DNA from: Chloroflexia bacterium
GTDB taxonomy: Bacteria; Chloroflexota; Chloroflexia; Thermobaculales; Thermobaculaceae
DNA: 11,322 nucleotides
Direction of reading: 5' to 3'
Assembly (NCBI GenBank): GCA_013695265.1
Contig: JACDAU010000383.1
Location: 1-11,322, forward strand
Position 1 is the first letter of the stretch. The number at the start of each line of letters is the position of its first letter. The translations under genes and the position numbers were made by a program. Of the stretch, positions 1-6,195 are shown piece by piece. A model generated the notes under the pieces. The model was given only the letters and a program-made list of their open reading frames with translations, did not search any database and was not told the DNA's origin.

Positions 1-2
1 TG

Positions 3-320
3 ATGATCGTGTACGCGGTGTGGTTCATGCTCTCGACGACCGCGTTCTGGTTCGTGAAGGTGGGCAACGTGACGGAGTTGTTCAACGGGCTATTCCGCGC
101 CGGGCAGTTTCCGGTCGCCGCGCTACCCGGCTGGGTGCGCCTGATGTTTACGTTCCTCATTCCCGTCGCGTTCGTGACAACGGTGCCTGCAGAGGCGATC
201 ATCGGGCGATGGAACGTGGAGAGCGTGCTCGGCGCAGGGGTCGTCGCGCTCCTGCTCCTCGGGGTTTCGCGGTGGTTCTGGACGTACGCGATCTCAAAGT
301 ACACCAGCGCCAGCTCGTAG
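3..320 (+). CDS. ABC-2 type transporter permease, C-terminal part (DUF990-like)
   Basis: This is the last ~105 codons of a membrane protein; the reading frame is open to the window edge, so the true start lies upstream. Three hydrophobic stretches are visible (about residues 1-20, 43-62 and 74-92). The segment around residues 27-68, with a GQFPVAALPGWVR loop and then LIPVAFVTTVPAEAIIGR, is typical of the DUF990/ABC2_membrane_6 permeases (COG3694). Those are permease subunits of uncharacterised ABC exporters, usually encoded as two permeases plus an ATPase. The rest of that operon should lie to the left. The gene ends with TAG 30 bp before the next start, so the dehydratase may be read from the same transcript. 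The substrate is unknown. The family call is fairly safe; the role is not. Confidence 0.75.
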   Translation: MIVYAVWFMLSTTAFWFVKVGNVTELFNGLFRAGQFPVAALPGWVRLMFTFLIPVAFVTTVPAEAIIGRWNVESVLGAGVVALLLLGVSRWFWTYAISKYTSASS

Positions 321-334
321 TGCCGCCCATAACC

Positions 335-343
335 GGAGGGAGG
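335..343 (+). promoter_or_regulatory. Ribosome binding site that fixes the dehydratase start
   Basis: GGAGGGAGG lies 7 nt before the TTG at 351 and 16 nt before the ATG at 360. The spacing favours the TTG start. Confidence 0.6.
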
Positions 344-350
344 TAGGCGG

Positions 351-1340
351 TTGGACCTTATGAGTGCGATGCCAGTGACCATGCAGGACGTACTTGTGGC
401 TCGGTCCCACCTGCGCGGCTGGGTACGACACACGCCGCTGGAGCACTCGTTCGAGTTGAGTCGGCACGCGGACGCCGACGTGTGGATGAAGCTGGAGAAC
501 ACGCAAGTGACCGGCAGCTTCAAAGTGCGCGGCCCGTTCAACCGACTCCAACTGCTCTCGTCGGAGGAGCGACACAACGGGGTCGTCGCCTCGACGGCCG
601 GGAACCACGGCATCGGTTTGGCCTACGCGGCGAAGCAACTTGGGATCGCCGCGCACATCTTTTTGCCGGAGAGTGCCGACCCCTCAAAGGTGAGCGTGCT
701 GGAGTCGTACGATACCCGGCTCAGCCGCTTCCCGGACATCGAGGCCGCGCGGCAGGCGGGGATGCAGGCGGCCGAGGAGCAAGGGTTGGTCTACGTCTCC
801 GCGTACAGTGACCCTGCGGTCATCGCGGGCAACGGCACGATTGGTATGGAGATCCTCGACGACATGCCGGATGTCGAGGTGGCGGTGGTGTGCGTCGGGG
901 GCGGCGGACTGGTATCCGGGATCGGCACGATGCTGAAGACAGTGAACCCGAACATCGAGGTATGGGGCGTCGAGGCGGCGAACAGCCCGACGTTCAGCAC
1001 GTGGCGCCGCGAAGGAGAGCCAGTCGTAGTAGAGATGCGGCCCTCCATCGCCGAGGGGTTAAGCGGGTACATCGAGCCGGAGACGCTCACGTGGGCAGTG
1101 GTTCAGCGAGTGGTGGACCGGATGCTCAGCGTAAGCGACGACGAGATGATCGAGGCGATGCGGTGGGCAATGGAGTATCACCGCTACATTCTTGAGCCGT
1201 CGGGTGCTGCGGCGCTCGCGTTGCTGCTGCGTGCTCCGGCGGAGTTGCGCGGGCGCAGGGTGGCGCTCACCCTCTCGGGGCGCAACGTCTCGTTGCAGCG
1301 GCTGATGTCGCTTACTGGGTACGAGCGGCGAGCGGACTAA
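351..1340 (+). CDS. Threonine ammonia-lyase / serine-threonine dehydratase-like PLP enzyme (fold type II)
   Basis: Expected reaction: PLP-dependent deamination of L-threonine to 2-oxobutanoate (or serine to pyruvate) in the cytoplasm. Visible motifs are the Schiff-base lysine in GSFKVRGP (K58), the substrate loop STAGNHGIG (81-89), the phosphate-binding glycine loop VGGGGLVSG (182-190), EPSGAAA (282-288) and the cofactor-ring motif LSGRNVS (308-314). The protein has 329 residues and stops after the catalytic domain. It has no C-terminal ACT-like domain, so it resembles the short catabolic enzymes (TdcB type) or serine/threonine racemases rather than isoleucine-regulated biosynthetic IlvA. The usual SGGN motif reads SGRN here, which could alter cofactor or substrate handling. 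The start is TTG 351. The gene is convergent with the GNAT gene, 19 bp away. Family is certain; the exact substrate is not. Confidence 0.88.
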   Translation: MDLMSAMPVTMQDVLVARSHLRGWVRHTPLEHSFELSRHADADVWMKLENTQVTGSFKVRGPFNRLQLLSSEERHNGVVASTAGNHGIGLAYAAKQLGIAAHIFLPESADPSKVSVLESYDTRLSRFPDIEAARQAGMQAAEEQGLVYVSAYSDPAVIAGNGTIGMEILDDMPDVEVAVVCVGGGGLVSGIGTMLKTVNPNIEVWGVEAANSPTFSTWRREGEPVVVEMRPSIAEGLSGYIEPETLTWAVVQRVVDRMLSVSDDEMIEAMRWAMEYHRYILEPSGAAALALLLRAPAELRGRRVALTLSGRNVSLQRLMSLTGYERRAD

Positions 1341-1359
1341 GGCGGGACGCGGGATGCGA

Positions 1360-2280
1360 CTATCCCAGGTCCTTCTGCATCGACCAGAAAACCCGGCTGA
1401 TCCAGGCGTCAGCAGCCTTTGCGTAGAACGCGACAGGGCCGGTCCAGCACACCTCGCATTTCGAGTAGCCGAGCGCGCGCATGTCCTGCATGCACCGGTT
1501 GAAGAGGACGGTACCGATCCCCTTGCCGCGCAGGCGCTCGTCTGTGCCGGTGGGACCGAAGCCGCCAGCAAAGGCGGTGCAGTCGTACGAGGCGAACGCG
1601 TGATAAGTCTCGCCTCGTGTTGCGACCCACGTGGAGACAGGATCGTTCTTCAAGGACTCCAGCGCCTCGTACGCCCATGTCGGGTTCCACGCCTCGCGCA
1701 TCCAGGCGACGAACCCTTCCCGGTCCTCGGCTTGTAATCGTCGGACCTCGTATCCATCCGTCGCCAGCCGCGCCTCCACCTCAGTGGCATCCCAGTCGCG
1801 GATCGACAAATCCACGTCCATGTTTATCGCTTCACCAGTTCGCTCGTAGGCGTTCGCTTCCAGGAAGCAAATCGCGGGAGTGTAGCGCACGTCAACGCCG
1901 GGCCAAAAGTAGACGGGCGCCTGCTGTGCAACCGTCAATCGACGATGACCGTCGCGCCGCACCCGGCTCTCGATCTCGCGCAACAGACCGGTGGCGACGC
2001 CTTTTCTGCGCACGGACGGCTCAACGGCAAACAGGCGGATCGCGACTGACGGCTCCTGCGCGCCATCCCGAACACCTGCCAGCATCGCACCAACCAGTTG
2101 GTCGCCGTTCCACGCGGCGAGTTGCAAGGAGGGCTGATGCTCCGGCTCCTCCATTATGCGGGAGTGCAACAGGGGCAGGGAGAAGGCATCCAAGGGAAGC
2201 GCACGCGTGCAAAGGTCGAGCAAGGCGGGCAGGTCGTTGCCAGTCAGCTCACGAATGTCGGTCAAATCTATCGCCTCCAT
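1360..2280 (-). CDS. Tandem-domain GNAT N-acetyltransferase
   Basis: The protein has 306 residues made of two GNAT folds in series. Domain 1 spans about residues 6-157, with acetyl-CoA loop (motif A) RRKGVATGLL at 91-100. Domain 2 spans about 177-306, with LRGKGIGTVLF at 250-260. GNAT enzymes transfer an acyl group from acyl-CoA to an amine. Two-domain forms include mycothiol synthase, but nothing here identifies the acceptor. Both motif A loops look intact, so both domains could bind CoA. The ATG at 2280 has only a weak AAAG-like ribosome site. It starts 37 bp downstream of the DegT stop on the same strand, so the two are probably one operon, and an amine product of the aminotransferase is the natural guess for the acceptor. 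That link is inference. Confidence 0.85.
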   Translation of the reverse strand: MEAIDLTDIRELTGNDLPALLDLCTRALPLDAFSLPLLHSRIMEEPEHQPSLQLAAWNGDQLVGAMLAGVRDGAQEPSVAIRLFAVEPSVRRKGVATGLLREIESRVRRDGHRRLTVAQQAPVYFWPGVDVRYTPAICFLEANAYERTGEAINMDVDLSIRDWDATEVEARLATDGYEVRRLQAEDREGFVAWMREAWNPTWAYEALESLKNDPVSTWVATRGETYHAFASYDCTAFAGGFGPTGTDERLRGKGIGTVLFNRCMQDMRALGYSKCEVCWTGPVAFYAKAADAWISRVFWSMQKDLG

Positions 2281-2317
2281 CTTTAGCAGTTGTTGGCGCC
2301 CGTCGCGATTCGCGTCA

Positions 2318-3583
2318 TCAAGCTAGGTGCGCTGCCACTTTGCGGATGCCGCGGATGATGTCCGATAAATCCCGATCGTCCATCTTCGGACCAAGCGCGA
2401 CGCCGACGCTCCGCGCTAGCAGATCCTCGGTACGTGGACACATCCCCATTTGGTACGAGACGCGGCGGTGATCGGTGCAGGAACACCGGAAAGGACAGGT
2501 TCGGGTCATCGTGCGCTGCTCCAGCACCTGCGGGTTTGCGTACACCGGTTTGCCGCCGTACACTTGTGCCGTAGGCACACCCTCGGCACGCAGGGCGTGC
2601 ACGAAGTCACCCGCCTGTTCCGCAGCAGCGAGGTAGAACAGAATGCCGAGCGCGTGCTGATCGCGATCTGGGTCAGGCGTTGGGAACTGCACCGGCAGAT
2701 CATCGATGGCCGACAGGACCGTTTGCCGGGCCTGGGCCACACGCTCAAGCATGGCATCGAGCCGCCGGAGTTGAACGCCGAGGATCGCGCCGGCGATCTC
2801 GGTCATTCGCAAGTTCTCGCCTAGATACGCCTCGCCGCCTACAAGGTCGCGAACCCCACCACTCTGGATCGGAAACTGGCCGCCCTGGTCGCTGTACTTC
2901 ACCGCGCGCTTATACAGATCCTCGTCGCGCGTTACGAGGAGCCCGCCATCGCCGCTCGTGATATTCTTCTCCAACTGGAAGCTGTATGCACCAACATCGC
3001 CGATTGTGCCGAGCTTCGTTCCTCGATACGAACTGCCACACGCCTGGGCGGTATCTTCAAGCACTGCGACGTCGTGACGACGCGCCACCGCCATCAGGGG
3101 ATGCATGTCGACCGCGACGCCGTTTAGGTGCACGGGCATGATCGCCCGAGTGCGCTCCGTGAGTAGCGGCTCGATTGCTGCGGCATCTAGACAGAGGTAT
3201 TCGTCCACCTCGGCAAATATCGGGATAGCGCCCTGGGCGACGACGGCGTTGACGGAAGCGATAAACGTCGTCGCAGGAACGATCACCTCGTCACCCGCGC
3301 CCACGCCGAGCGCGATGAGGCCCATGCGCAACGCAGCCGTTCCCGATGAGCACGCCGCCGCATACGGTACCCGGAGGTGCGCGGCCACGCCGGCTTCAAA
3401 GGCTGCGGTCTTTTCGAGGAGGTGTGGGCCGTAATAGCGAAAGAGCGACTGGGCGGTCAGGACGTCTAGCACAGCGGCTTTTTCTTCCTCGTCGATCAGC
3501 GCCGCGCCCTTGTACTGATTGAGCGGGCGCTTGACCGCAGGCTCCCCGCCATGGATCGCCAACCTGTCGGTCGTCACACTCAT
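2318..3583 (-). CDS. DegT/DnrJ/EryC1/StrS family PLP aminotransferase
   Basis: Expected role: transfer of an amino group, usually from glutamine or glutamate, to a keto sugar or keto-cyclitol. The 421-residue protein shows the full type I set: ACSSGTAALR (77-86), the ring-stacking and ring-nitrogen segment VLEDTAQACG (174-183, Asp177), Schiff-base lysine in SFQLEKNITSGDGG (K206), NLRMTEI (257-263) and a C-terminal MCPRTEDLLARSVGVALGP block (381-399). That C-terminal block and the LAIHGGEPAV start match members acting on cyclitols or small sugars more than ArnB-type nucleotide-sugar enzymes, a family impression only. I chose ATG 3583 over GTG 3598 because GAGGAG lies 5 nt before it. Four cysteines cluster at 363, 367, 369 and 382. 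It is read from its own promoter (3628-3656) and followed by the GNAT gene. Confidence 0.9.
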   Translation of the reverse strand: MSVTTDRLAIHGGEPAVKRPLNQYKGAALIDEEEKAAVLDVLTAQSLFRYYGPHLLEKTAAFEAGVAAHLRVPYAAACSSGTAALRMGLIALGVGAGDEVIVPATTFIASVNAVVAQGAIPIFAEVDEYLCLDAAAIEPLLTERTRAIMPVHLNGVAVDMHPLMAVARRHDVAVLEDTAQACGSSYRGTKLGTIGDVGAYSFQLEKNITSGDGGLLVTRDEDLYKRAVKYSDQGGQFPIQSGGVRDLVGGEAYLGENLRMTEIAGAILGVQLRRLDAMLERVAQARQTVLSAIDDLPVQFPTPDPDRDQHALGILFYLAAAEQAGDFVHALRAEGVPTAQVYGGKPVYANPQVLEQRTMTRTCPFRCSCTDHRRVSYQMGMCPRTEDLLARSVGVALGPKMDDRDLSDIIRGIRKVAAHLA

Positions 3584-3627
3584 TGCCACTCCTCTCACTG
3601 TTCCCAGACCTGGCGATGTGTGTGCGT

Positions 3628-3656
3628 ATACTAGGCGAGCCAGCTTGGCCTGTCAA
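3628..3656 (-). promoter_or_regulatory. Sigma70-type promoter of the DegT-GNAT operon
   Basis: On the minus strand, a perfect TTGACA (3651-3656) is followed after 17 nt by TAGTAT (3628-3633). The start point would be near 3621, leaving a leader of about 38 nt before ATG 3583. It makes the pair transcribable independently of deoR. Confidence 0.65.
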
Positions 3657-3664
3657 CTAGACAG
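3650..3664. promoter_or_regulatory. Candidate operator over the -35 box of the DegT promoter
   Basis: CTGTC-AACTA-GACAG is an inverted repeat with 5-bp arms that covers the whole -35 hexamer. A repressor bound here would block RNA polymerase. The adjacent DeoR protein is the obvious candidate, but nothing in the sequence proves it. Confidence 0.35.
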
Positions 3665-3690
3665 TGTGAACGACGAATCGGTCCTGCTCG

Positions 3691-3709
3691 GGCCCGTAGC
3701 TGGCGGGCC
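3691..3709 (-). terminator. GC-rich hairpin after deoR, weak terminator candidate
   Basis: GGCCCG (3691-3696) and CGGGCC (3704-3709) form a 6-bp stem with a 7-nt loop, 7 nt past the deoR stop on the minus strand. There is no U tract, so it is at most an attenuating or Rho-linked structure. Confidence 0.2.
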
Positions 3710-3716
3710 GCTAGCA

Positions 3717-4472
3717 CTACGCCCGGATGACGGCGATACCGGCGTTCTCATAGGGCCGGAGCAGGTGGTCGGGCACTTCGCTCTCGGTGACGATGTAGTC
3801 GAGTTGCGAGAGTGGACCAACAATATACGGGCTTGCGGTATTGATCTTCTCAGCCGACGTAAGTGCGACGACTTCCGCGGCGCTGTCGATCATTCCGCGC
3901 TTGACGTACGCTTCTTCCAAGTTGTCCGTGCTGACACCCAACTCAGGATGGAGACCTCCAACTCCGAGCATGCACAGGTCTGCGCGGACCATGCGCAGGG
4001 CATCGAGCGTGGCCGCGCCGACCGCAACCAAGGCGTGCTTGTAGAGTTTACCGCCAAGCACGATAACCTCGATGTTCGGGTGCTCGGCAAGAGCGACCGC
4101 GATGGGCGGGCTTGGCGTGATGATCGTTGCGCGCAGCTCGTGCTGGAGATGTTGGGCAACTTGCAGCGCCGTAGTGCCGCCATCGAGCAGGACGACCTGG
4201 TCATTGGTGATCAGGCCAGCAGCAGCCCGCGCGATTCGAGCCTTGGCGTCTGGTGCTTGCTGCTGGCGAGCCGCGTAGTTCGCGGTCGAAGGAGACCGGG
4301 GCAGCGCCCCGCCGTGTACCCGCTGAAGCAGGCCCTCACCCGCGAGGTCTCGAAGGTCCCGGCGGACGGTGTCCTCTGAGACCTCAAGGTCGGTGCTGAG
4401 CTCCGGAATCAGCACCTTGCCGTCTCGTCCCAGAACCTCCAGAATGTACCGGCGACGCTCCGCTGTTAACAT
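3717..4472 (-). CDS. DeoR/GlpR-family transcriptional regulator
   Basis: A 251-residue repressor-type protein. The N-terminal winged helix-turn-helix (about 5-57) contains the DeoR signature VSEDTVRRDLRDLAGEGLL (31-49) followed by QRVHGGA. The C-terminal DeoRC sensor domain (about 73-235) has the sugar-phosphate binding loop LDGGTTALQVA (96-106) and the conserved VLGG (138-141). Members of this family usually repress sugar or cyclitol catabolic genes until a phosphorylated intermediate binds. Length is normal for the family. ATG 4472 is preceded by GGGAGA at 8 nt. It is upstream of, and on the same strand as, the DegT-GNAT pair, with 133 bp and a separate promoter between. It is also divergent from the unit at 4506-4920. 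The ligand is unknown. Confidence 0.9.
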   Translation of the reverse strand: MLTAERRRYILEVLGRDGKVLIPELSTDLEVSEDTVRRDLRDLAGEGLLQRVHGGALPRSPSTANYAARQQQAPDAKARIARAAAGLITNDQVVLLDGGTTALQVAQHLQHELRATIITPSPPIAVALAEHPNIEVIVLGGKLYKHALVAVGAATLDALRMVRADLCMLGVGGLHPELGVSTDNLEEAYVKRGMIDSAAEVVALTSAEKINTASPYIVGPLSQLDYIVTESEVPDHLLRPYENAGIAVIRA

Positions 4473-4488
4473 TGCGTTAATCTCCCTG

Positions 4489-4501
4489 TTTGTGCACGAA
4501 A
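4489..4501. promoter_or_regulatory. Near-palindrome upstream of deoR, possible autoregulatory operator
   Basis: TTTGTGCACGAAA is symmetric except at one base pair position per arm, with a GTGCAC core. It sits 17 bp upstream of the deoR ATG and 5 bp upstream of the -35 box of the divergent promoter, so one bound protein could affect both. Confidence 0.3.
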
Positions 4502-4505
4502 TTAC

Positions 4506-4534
4506 TTGATCTTACACAATAGTGAGTATATACT
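4506..4534 (+). promoter_or_regulatory. Plus-strand promoter divergent from deoR
   Basis: TTGATC (4506-4511), exactly 17 nt, then TATACT (4529-4534). The -10 lies in the 10-bp perfect palindrome AGTATATACT (4525-4534), which gives a TATACT on both strands. The predicted start point is near 4541. No recognisable protein gene follows before the terminator at 4891. Confidence 0.55.
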
Positions 4535-4604
4535 AGTGGTAGGGCGCACGGACGCTTATAAACTCGGCAAATAAAAGCATGTACAGGCAAGGAGCACGGC
4601 ATTG

Positions 4605-4787
4605 ATGGCAATTGTAACAACCTTTCGGACGTGGCGCTCGACGCGATCCAGGATCGCAATGATGGCAAAGCACCACCGGCCCGTAGAACACGTCGCACGG
4701 CTTGCCCCAGAGTGGGGAATCGTAGAGGTCCGGCGCACGATGGACGCGACGAACACAGGTCCGTTCATGGGTTGGCCCTCGCAGTAA
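4605..4787 (+). CDS. Possible small basic protein of 60 residues
   Basis: A frame of 60 codons starts at ATG 4605 (TTG 4602 directly before it is an alternative) and ends with TAA at 4785-4787. AAGGAG (4589-4594) lies 10 nt before the ATG or 7 nt before the TTG. The product is arginine- and histidine-rich with no cysteine, no signal peptide and no clear transmembrane helix, and ends in TMDATNTGPFMGWPSQ. I recognise no family. Its third-position GC looks moderately high, which neither proves nor excludes coding. It is the best-placed frame within the orphan unit; other frames overlapping it lack ribosome sites. Confidence 0.22.
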   Translation: MAIVTTFRTWRSTRSRIAMMAKHHRPVEHVARLAPEWGIVEVRRTMDATNTGPFMGWPSQ

Positions 4788-4839
4788 AGTCGGCACTACT
4801 GACGTACGGGCGATGCACACAAAAAGACTTTCAGCGTCG

Positions 4840-4858
4840 TAAGATGCGCCCCATCTTA
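4840..4858 (+). other. Hairpin near the 3' end of the orphan unit
   Basis: TAAGATG and CATCTTA form a perfect 7-bp stem around a CGCCC loop, with a flanking G-T pair extending it. It lies 32 nt before the terminator stem and could be part of a structured RNA. Confidence 0.35.
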
Positions 4859-4890
4859 TTGACTTGCATTGTCCCATTGAAGTGACCCGC

Positions 4891-4920
4891 ACCTCCAGGT
4901 CAAAAGACCTGGAGGTTTTT
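4891..4920 (+). terminator. Strong intrinsic terminator, plus strand
   Basis: ACCTCCAGGTC (4891-4901) and GACCTGGAGGT (4906-4916) form a perfect 11-bp stem around an AAAA loop, followed by a T run (4916-4920). On the minus strand no T run follows, so it acts rightward only. Its target can only be a transcript that starts in 4473-4890. Confidence 0.85.
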
Positions 4921-5191
4921 CCATAGTAGTTGCCACGGTCTGACGCGCCGACTTCGGTACTTGGTTGTCGCAGTAGTACCGGCCAATAGCGGGTATCCCT
5001 AACCGGCCGGTGGCTGGCAAGAGCACAGTCACGCAGGCGGAAACGAGCGCACAGGAGACGGCAAGCGTACCGCCCTCAACGTGTCCCAAAAACGACAGGA
5101 ACGCACGCACCATGACTGTGGAAGAGCGTCCCAGGCCCAAATAGCTTTGGTTCGCGGCGATCTCAGCTTCTGTTACTACGGTGTCTTGGAA
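4921..5191. other. Intergenic stretch with no supported gene
   Basis: Between the terminator and the DUF2087 stop I see no convincing gene. A 7-bp inverted repeat, CGGTACT (4955-4961) with AGTACCG (4975-4981), is followed by repeated CCGGCC blocks and GGGTATCCC. These might act as a weak 3' structure for the minus-strand DUF2087 transcript, but there is no T tract. A minus-strand frame here encodes a short hydrophobic segment without a ribosome site and is not called. Confidence 0.4.
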
Positions 5192-5497
5192 TTACCGATC
5201 CGCACGCCAGTACCGGCTGCCGGTTGCCTCCCTTCGCAGGAATCGCTCATTGACAAGCACTCGGCGGCGGCTGCAGTGGTCATCGTGAAACCGGAGCACA
5301 ATGGTGTTGACCTCCTCCTCGGCGTACGCTCGATCGCGCTCAAGGCCCCCCACGATGTCACTTAGCACGAGCAACACGTTCTTGCGCTTTGCTGGCATGG
5401 TCACCAGACGGCCCTTGCGAAAGAAACGCTCGGGGGAGTTTCGAGGCACGGCCCTGAGCGTCATTCGCTCCAGGTTATTACTCCGAGTTCTCTCCAT
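5192..5497 (-). CDS. Stand-alone DUF2087 protein
   Basis: A 101-residue cytoplasmic protein. Residues about 24-97 form a single DUF2087 domain: FFRKGRLVTMPAKRKN, then AYAEEEVNTIVLRFHDD (58-74), then FLRREATGSRYW (86-97). It resembles the C-terminal domain of the ArsR protein encoded just upstream, sharing the FF..GRL..MPA.RK, YAE.EVN.I and R...GSYW/SRYW positions. ATG 5497 is chosen over upstream in-frame codons because GAGGAG precedes it by 9 nt. It follows arsR by 58 bp on the same strand and is probably co-transcribed. DUF2087 is often fused to ArsR-type DNA-binding domains; its function is not known. Lacking a DNA-binding domain, this copy could be a partner or modulator of the fused one, which is inference. 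Confidence 0.8.
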   Translation of the reverse strand: MERTRSNNLERMTLRAVPRNSPERFFRKGRLVTMPAKRKNVLLVLSDIVGGLERDRAYAEEEVNTIVLRFHDDHCSRRRVLVNERFLRREATGSRYWRADR

Positions 5498-5555
5498 TAT
5501 CAAATCTCCTCGTGGCGTGGCGTCGGCCCGTAAAGTTCCCAGCCCAGCTCCCCGC

Positions 5556-6143
5556 CTAAGCCATTTCCTGTGCGACGTTTCGGCCTCGCTCGGGCTCATT
5601 CTCGGCAAGCCAGTAGCTGCCCCGTTCGCGATTCATAAGGCCGTACATCACCATCTCGCGACGCAACGTCGCCACGTCCTCGTGCGCCTGACCGAGGATC
5701 TCATTCACCTCGCGCTCGGCGTAGCGGCGCGCCGGTTCAAAGCGCTTGAGAAGTTCGCGGAGCACGACGACACGCTTCTTTCGCTGTGCCGGAATGCTCT
5801 TGAGCCGGTCACCCTCGAAGAAGTCTCGAAGCACACGCCCAACGTCATCGTCGACCTCGATGCGCGACTGCGCGAGTTGCTCACGGGCGATGGAGGTGAG
5901 AACTTCACGGTTCAAGCCGTACACGCGTTCCTTTCCCTCCCGCATCTCGCGCAGGAGTCCAACTCGCCGGAGCCGCTCGACGTGATGGGAAACCGCCGGT
6001 TGGGAGATTTCCAGCGCCTCGGCGAGCTGACGCCCGTTATAGGGCCGCTCGGCTACCAGGCCGAGAATTCGAAGTCTTGTTTCGTCAGCGAGGGCCTTGT
6101 ATGTTTCCAATAATGCTTGCATCGGTGGGTCGAGGCGCTCCAC
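5556..6143 (-). CDS. ArsR-family regulator with C-terminal DUF2087 domain
   Basis: A 195-residue transcription factor. Residues about 9-88 form a winged helix-turn-helix of the ArsR type: KALADETRLRILGLV (16-30) and recognition segment SQPAVSHHVERLRRVGLL (47-64), then a beta wing with EGKERVYGL. Residues about 109-179 form a DUF2087 domain (DRLKSIPAQRKKRVVVL to RERGSYWLA). There is not one cysteine in the protein, so the ELCVCDL-type metal site of classical ArsR/SmtB is absent; a metal-thiol sensor is unlikely. GTG 6143 is chosen because GGGGAG lies 6 nt upstream, whereas the ATG at 6122 has no ribosome site. It is divergent from the membrane-protein operon at 6419 and probably represses its own promoter. 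Confidence 0.88.
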   Translation of the reverse strand: MERLDPPMQALLETYKALADETRLRILGLVAERPYNGRQLAEALEISQPAVSHHVERLRRVGLLREMREGKERVYGLNREVLTSIAREQLAQSRIEVDDDVGRVLRDFFEGDRLKSIPAQRKKRVVVLRELLKRFEPARRYAEREVNEILGQAHEDVATLRREMVMYGLMNRERGSYWLAENEPERGRNVAQEMA

Positions 6144-6174
6144 GAATCGCTCCCCCTATTTACTTGTTCACTTG

Positions 6175-6195
6175 TACATATACGTATGTATTATA
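6175..6195 (-). promoter_or_regulatory. arsR promoter -10 box with overlapping operator
   Basis: A perfect TATAAT lies at 6190-6195 on the minus strand; no good -35 is visible at normal spacing. TACATA-TACG-TATGTA (6175-6190) is an inverted repeat with 6-bp perfect arms covering the expected start point, the usual place for an ArsR repressor site. Next to it is a direct repeat, ACTTGT at 6162-6167 and 6170-6175. On the plus strand the same AT-rich block gives TATTAT (6189-6194), so it may also serve the divergent operon. Confidence 0.5.

Larger units (their letters stand above)
4541..4920 (+). ncRNA. Orphan transcription unit of about 380 nt, small RNA or small-protein mRNA
   Basis: The 4506-4534 promoter and the strong intrinsic terminator at 4891-4920 bracket this segment, which has no homologue I can recognise. 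I looked for the conserved cores of RNase P RNA, tmRNA, 6S RNA and SRP RNA and saw none. Near its 3' end is a second hairpin, TAAGATG-CGCCC-CATCTTA (4840-4858). A short reading frame with an AAGGAG site lies inside (4605-4787, listed separately). The unit could be a regulatory RNA, a small-protein mRNA, or the leftover ends of a decayed gene. The boundaries are inferred, not observed. Confidence 0.35.

Noticed and set aside
1351..1366. GGGAT/ATCCC hairpin between the convergent dehydratase and GNAT genes as a terminator
   Set aside because: Only a 5-bp stem, no T run on either strand, and it overlaps the GNAT stop codon.
3584..3598. GTG 3598 as the start of the DegT aminotransferase
   Set aside because: The GAGGAG site lies between GTG 3598 and ATG 3583 and serves only the ATG.
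4533..4892. Cysteine-rich minus-strand frame across the orphan unit
   Set aside because: It lies opposite the promoter-terminator direction, has no ribosome site, and its cysteines show no regular metal-binding spacing.
4856..5113. Minus-strand frame with a hydrophobic stretch (VRAFLSFLGHVEGGTLAVS and onward)
   Set aside because: No ribosome site before ATG 5113, and the frame runs through the terminator stem at 4891-4916. No family recognised.
5081..5365. Plus-strand 94-codon frame opposite the DUF2087 gene
   Set aside because: Antisense shadow of a better-supported gene, with no ribosome site and no recognisable product.
5498..5608. Upstream extension of the DUF2087 protein to 5608
   Set aside because: It would overlap the end of arsR, the extra residues look non-protein-like, and a GAGGAG site marks ATG 5497.
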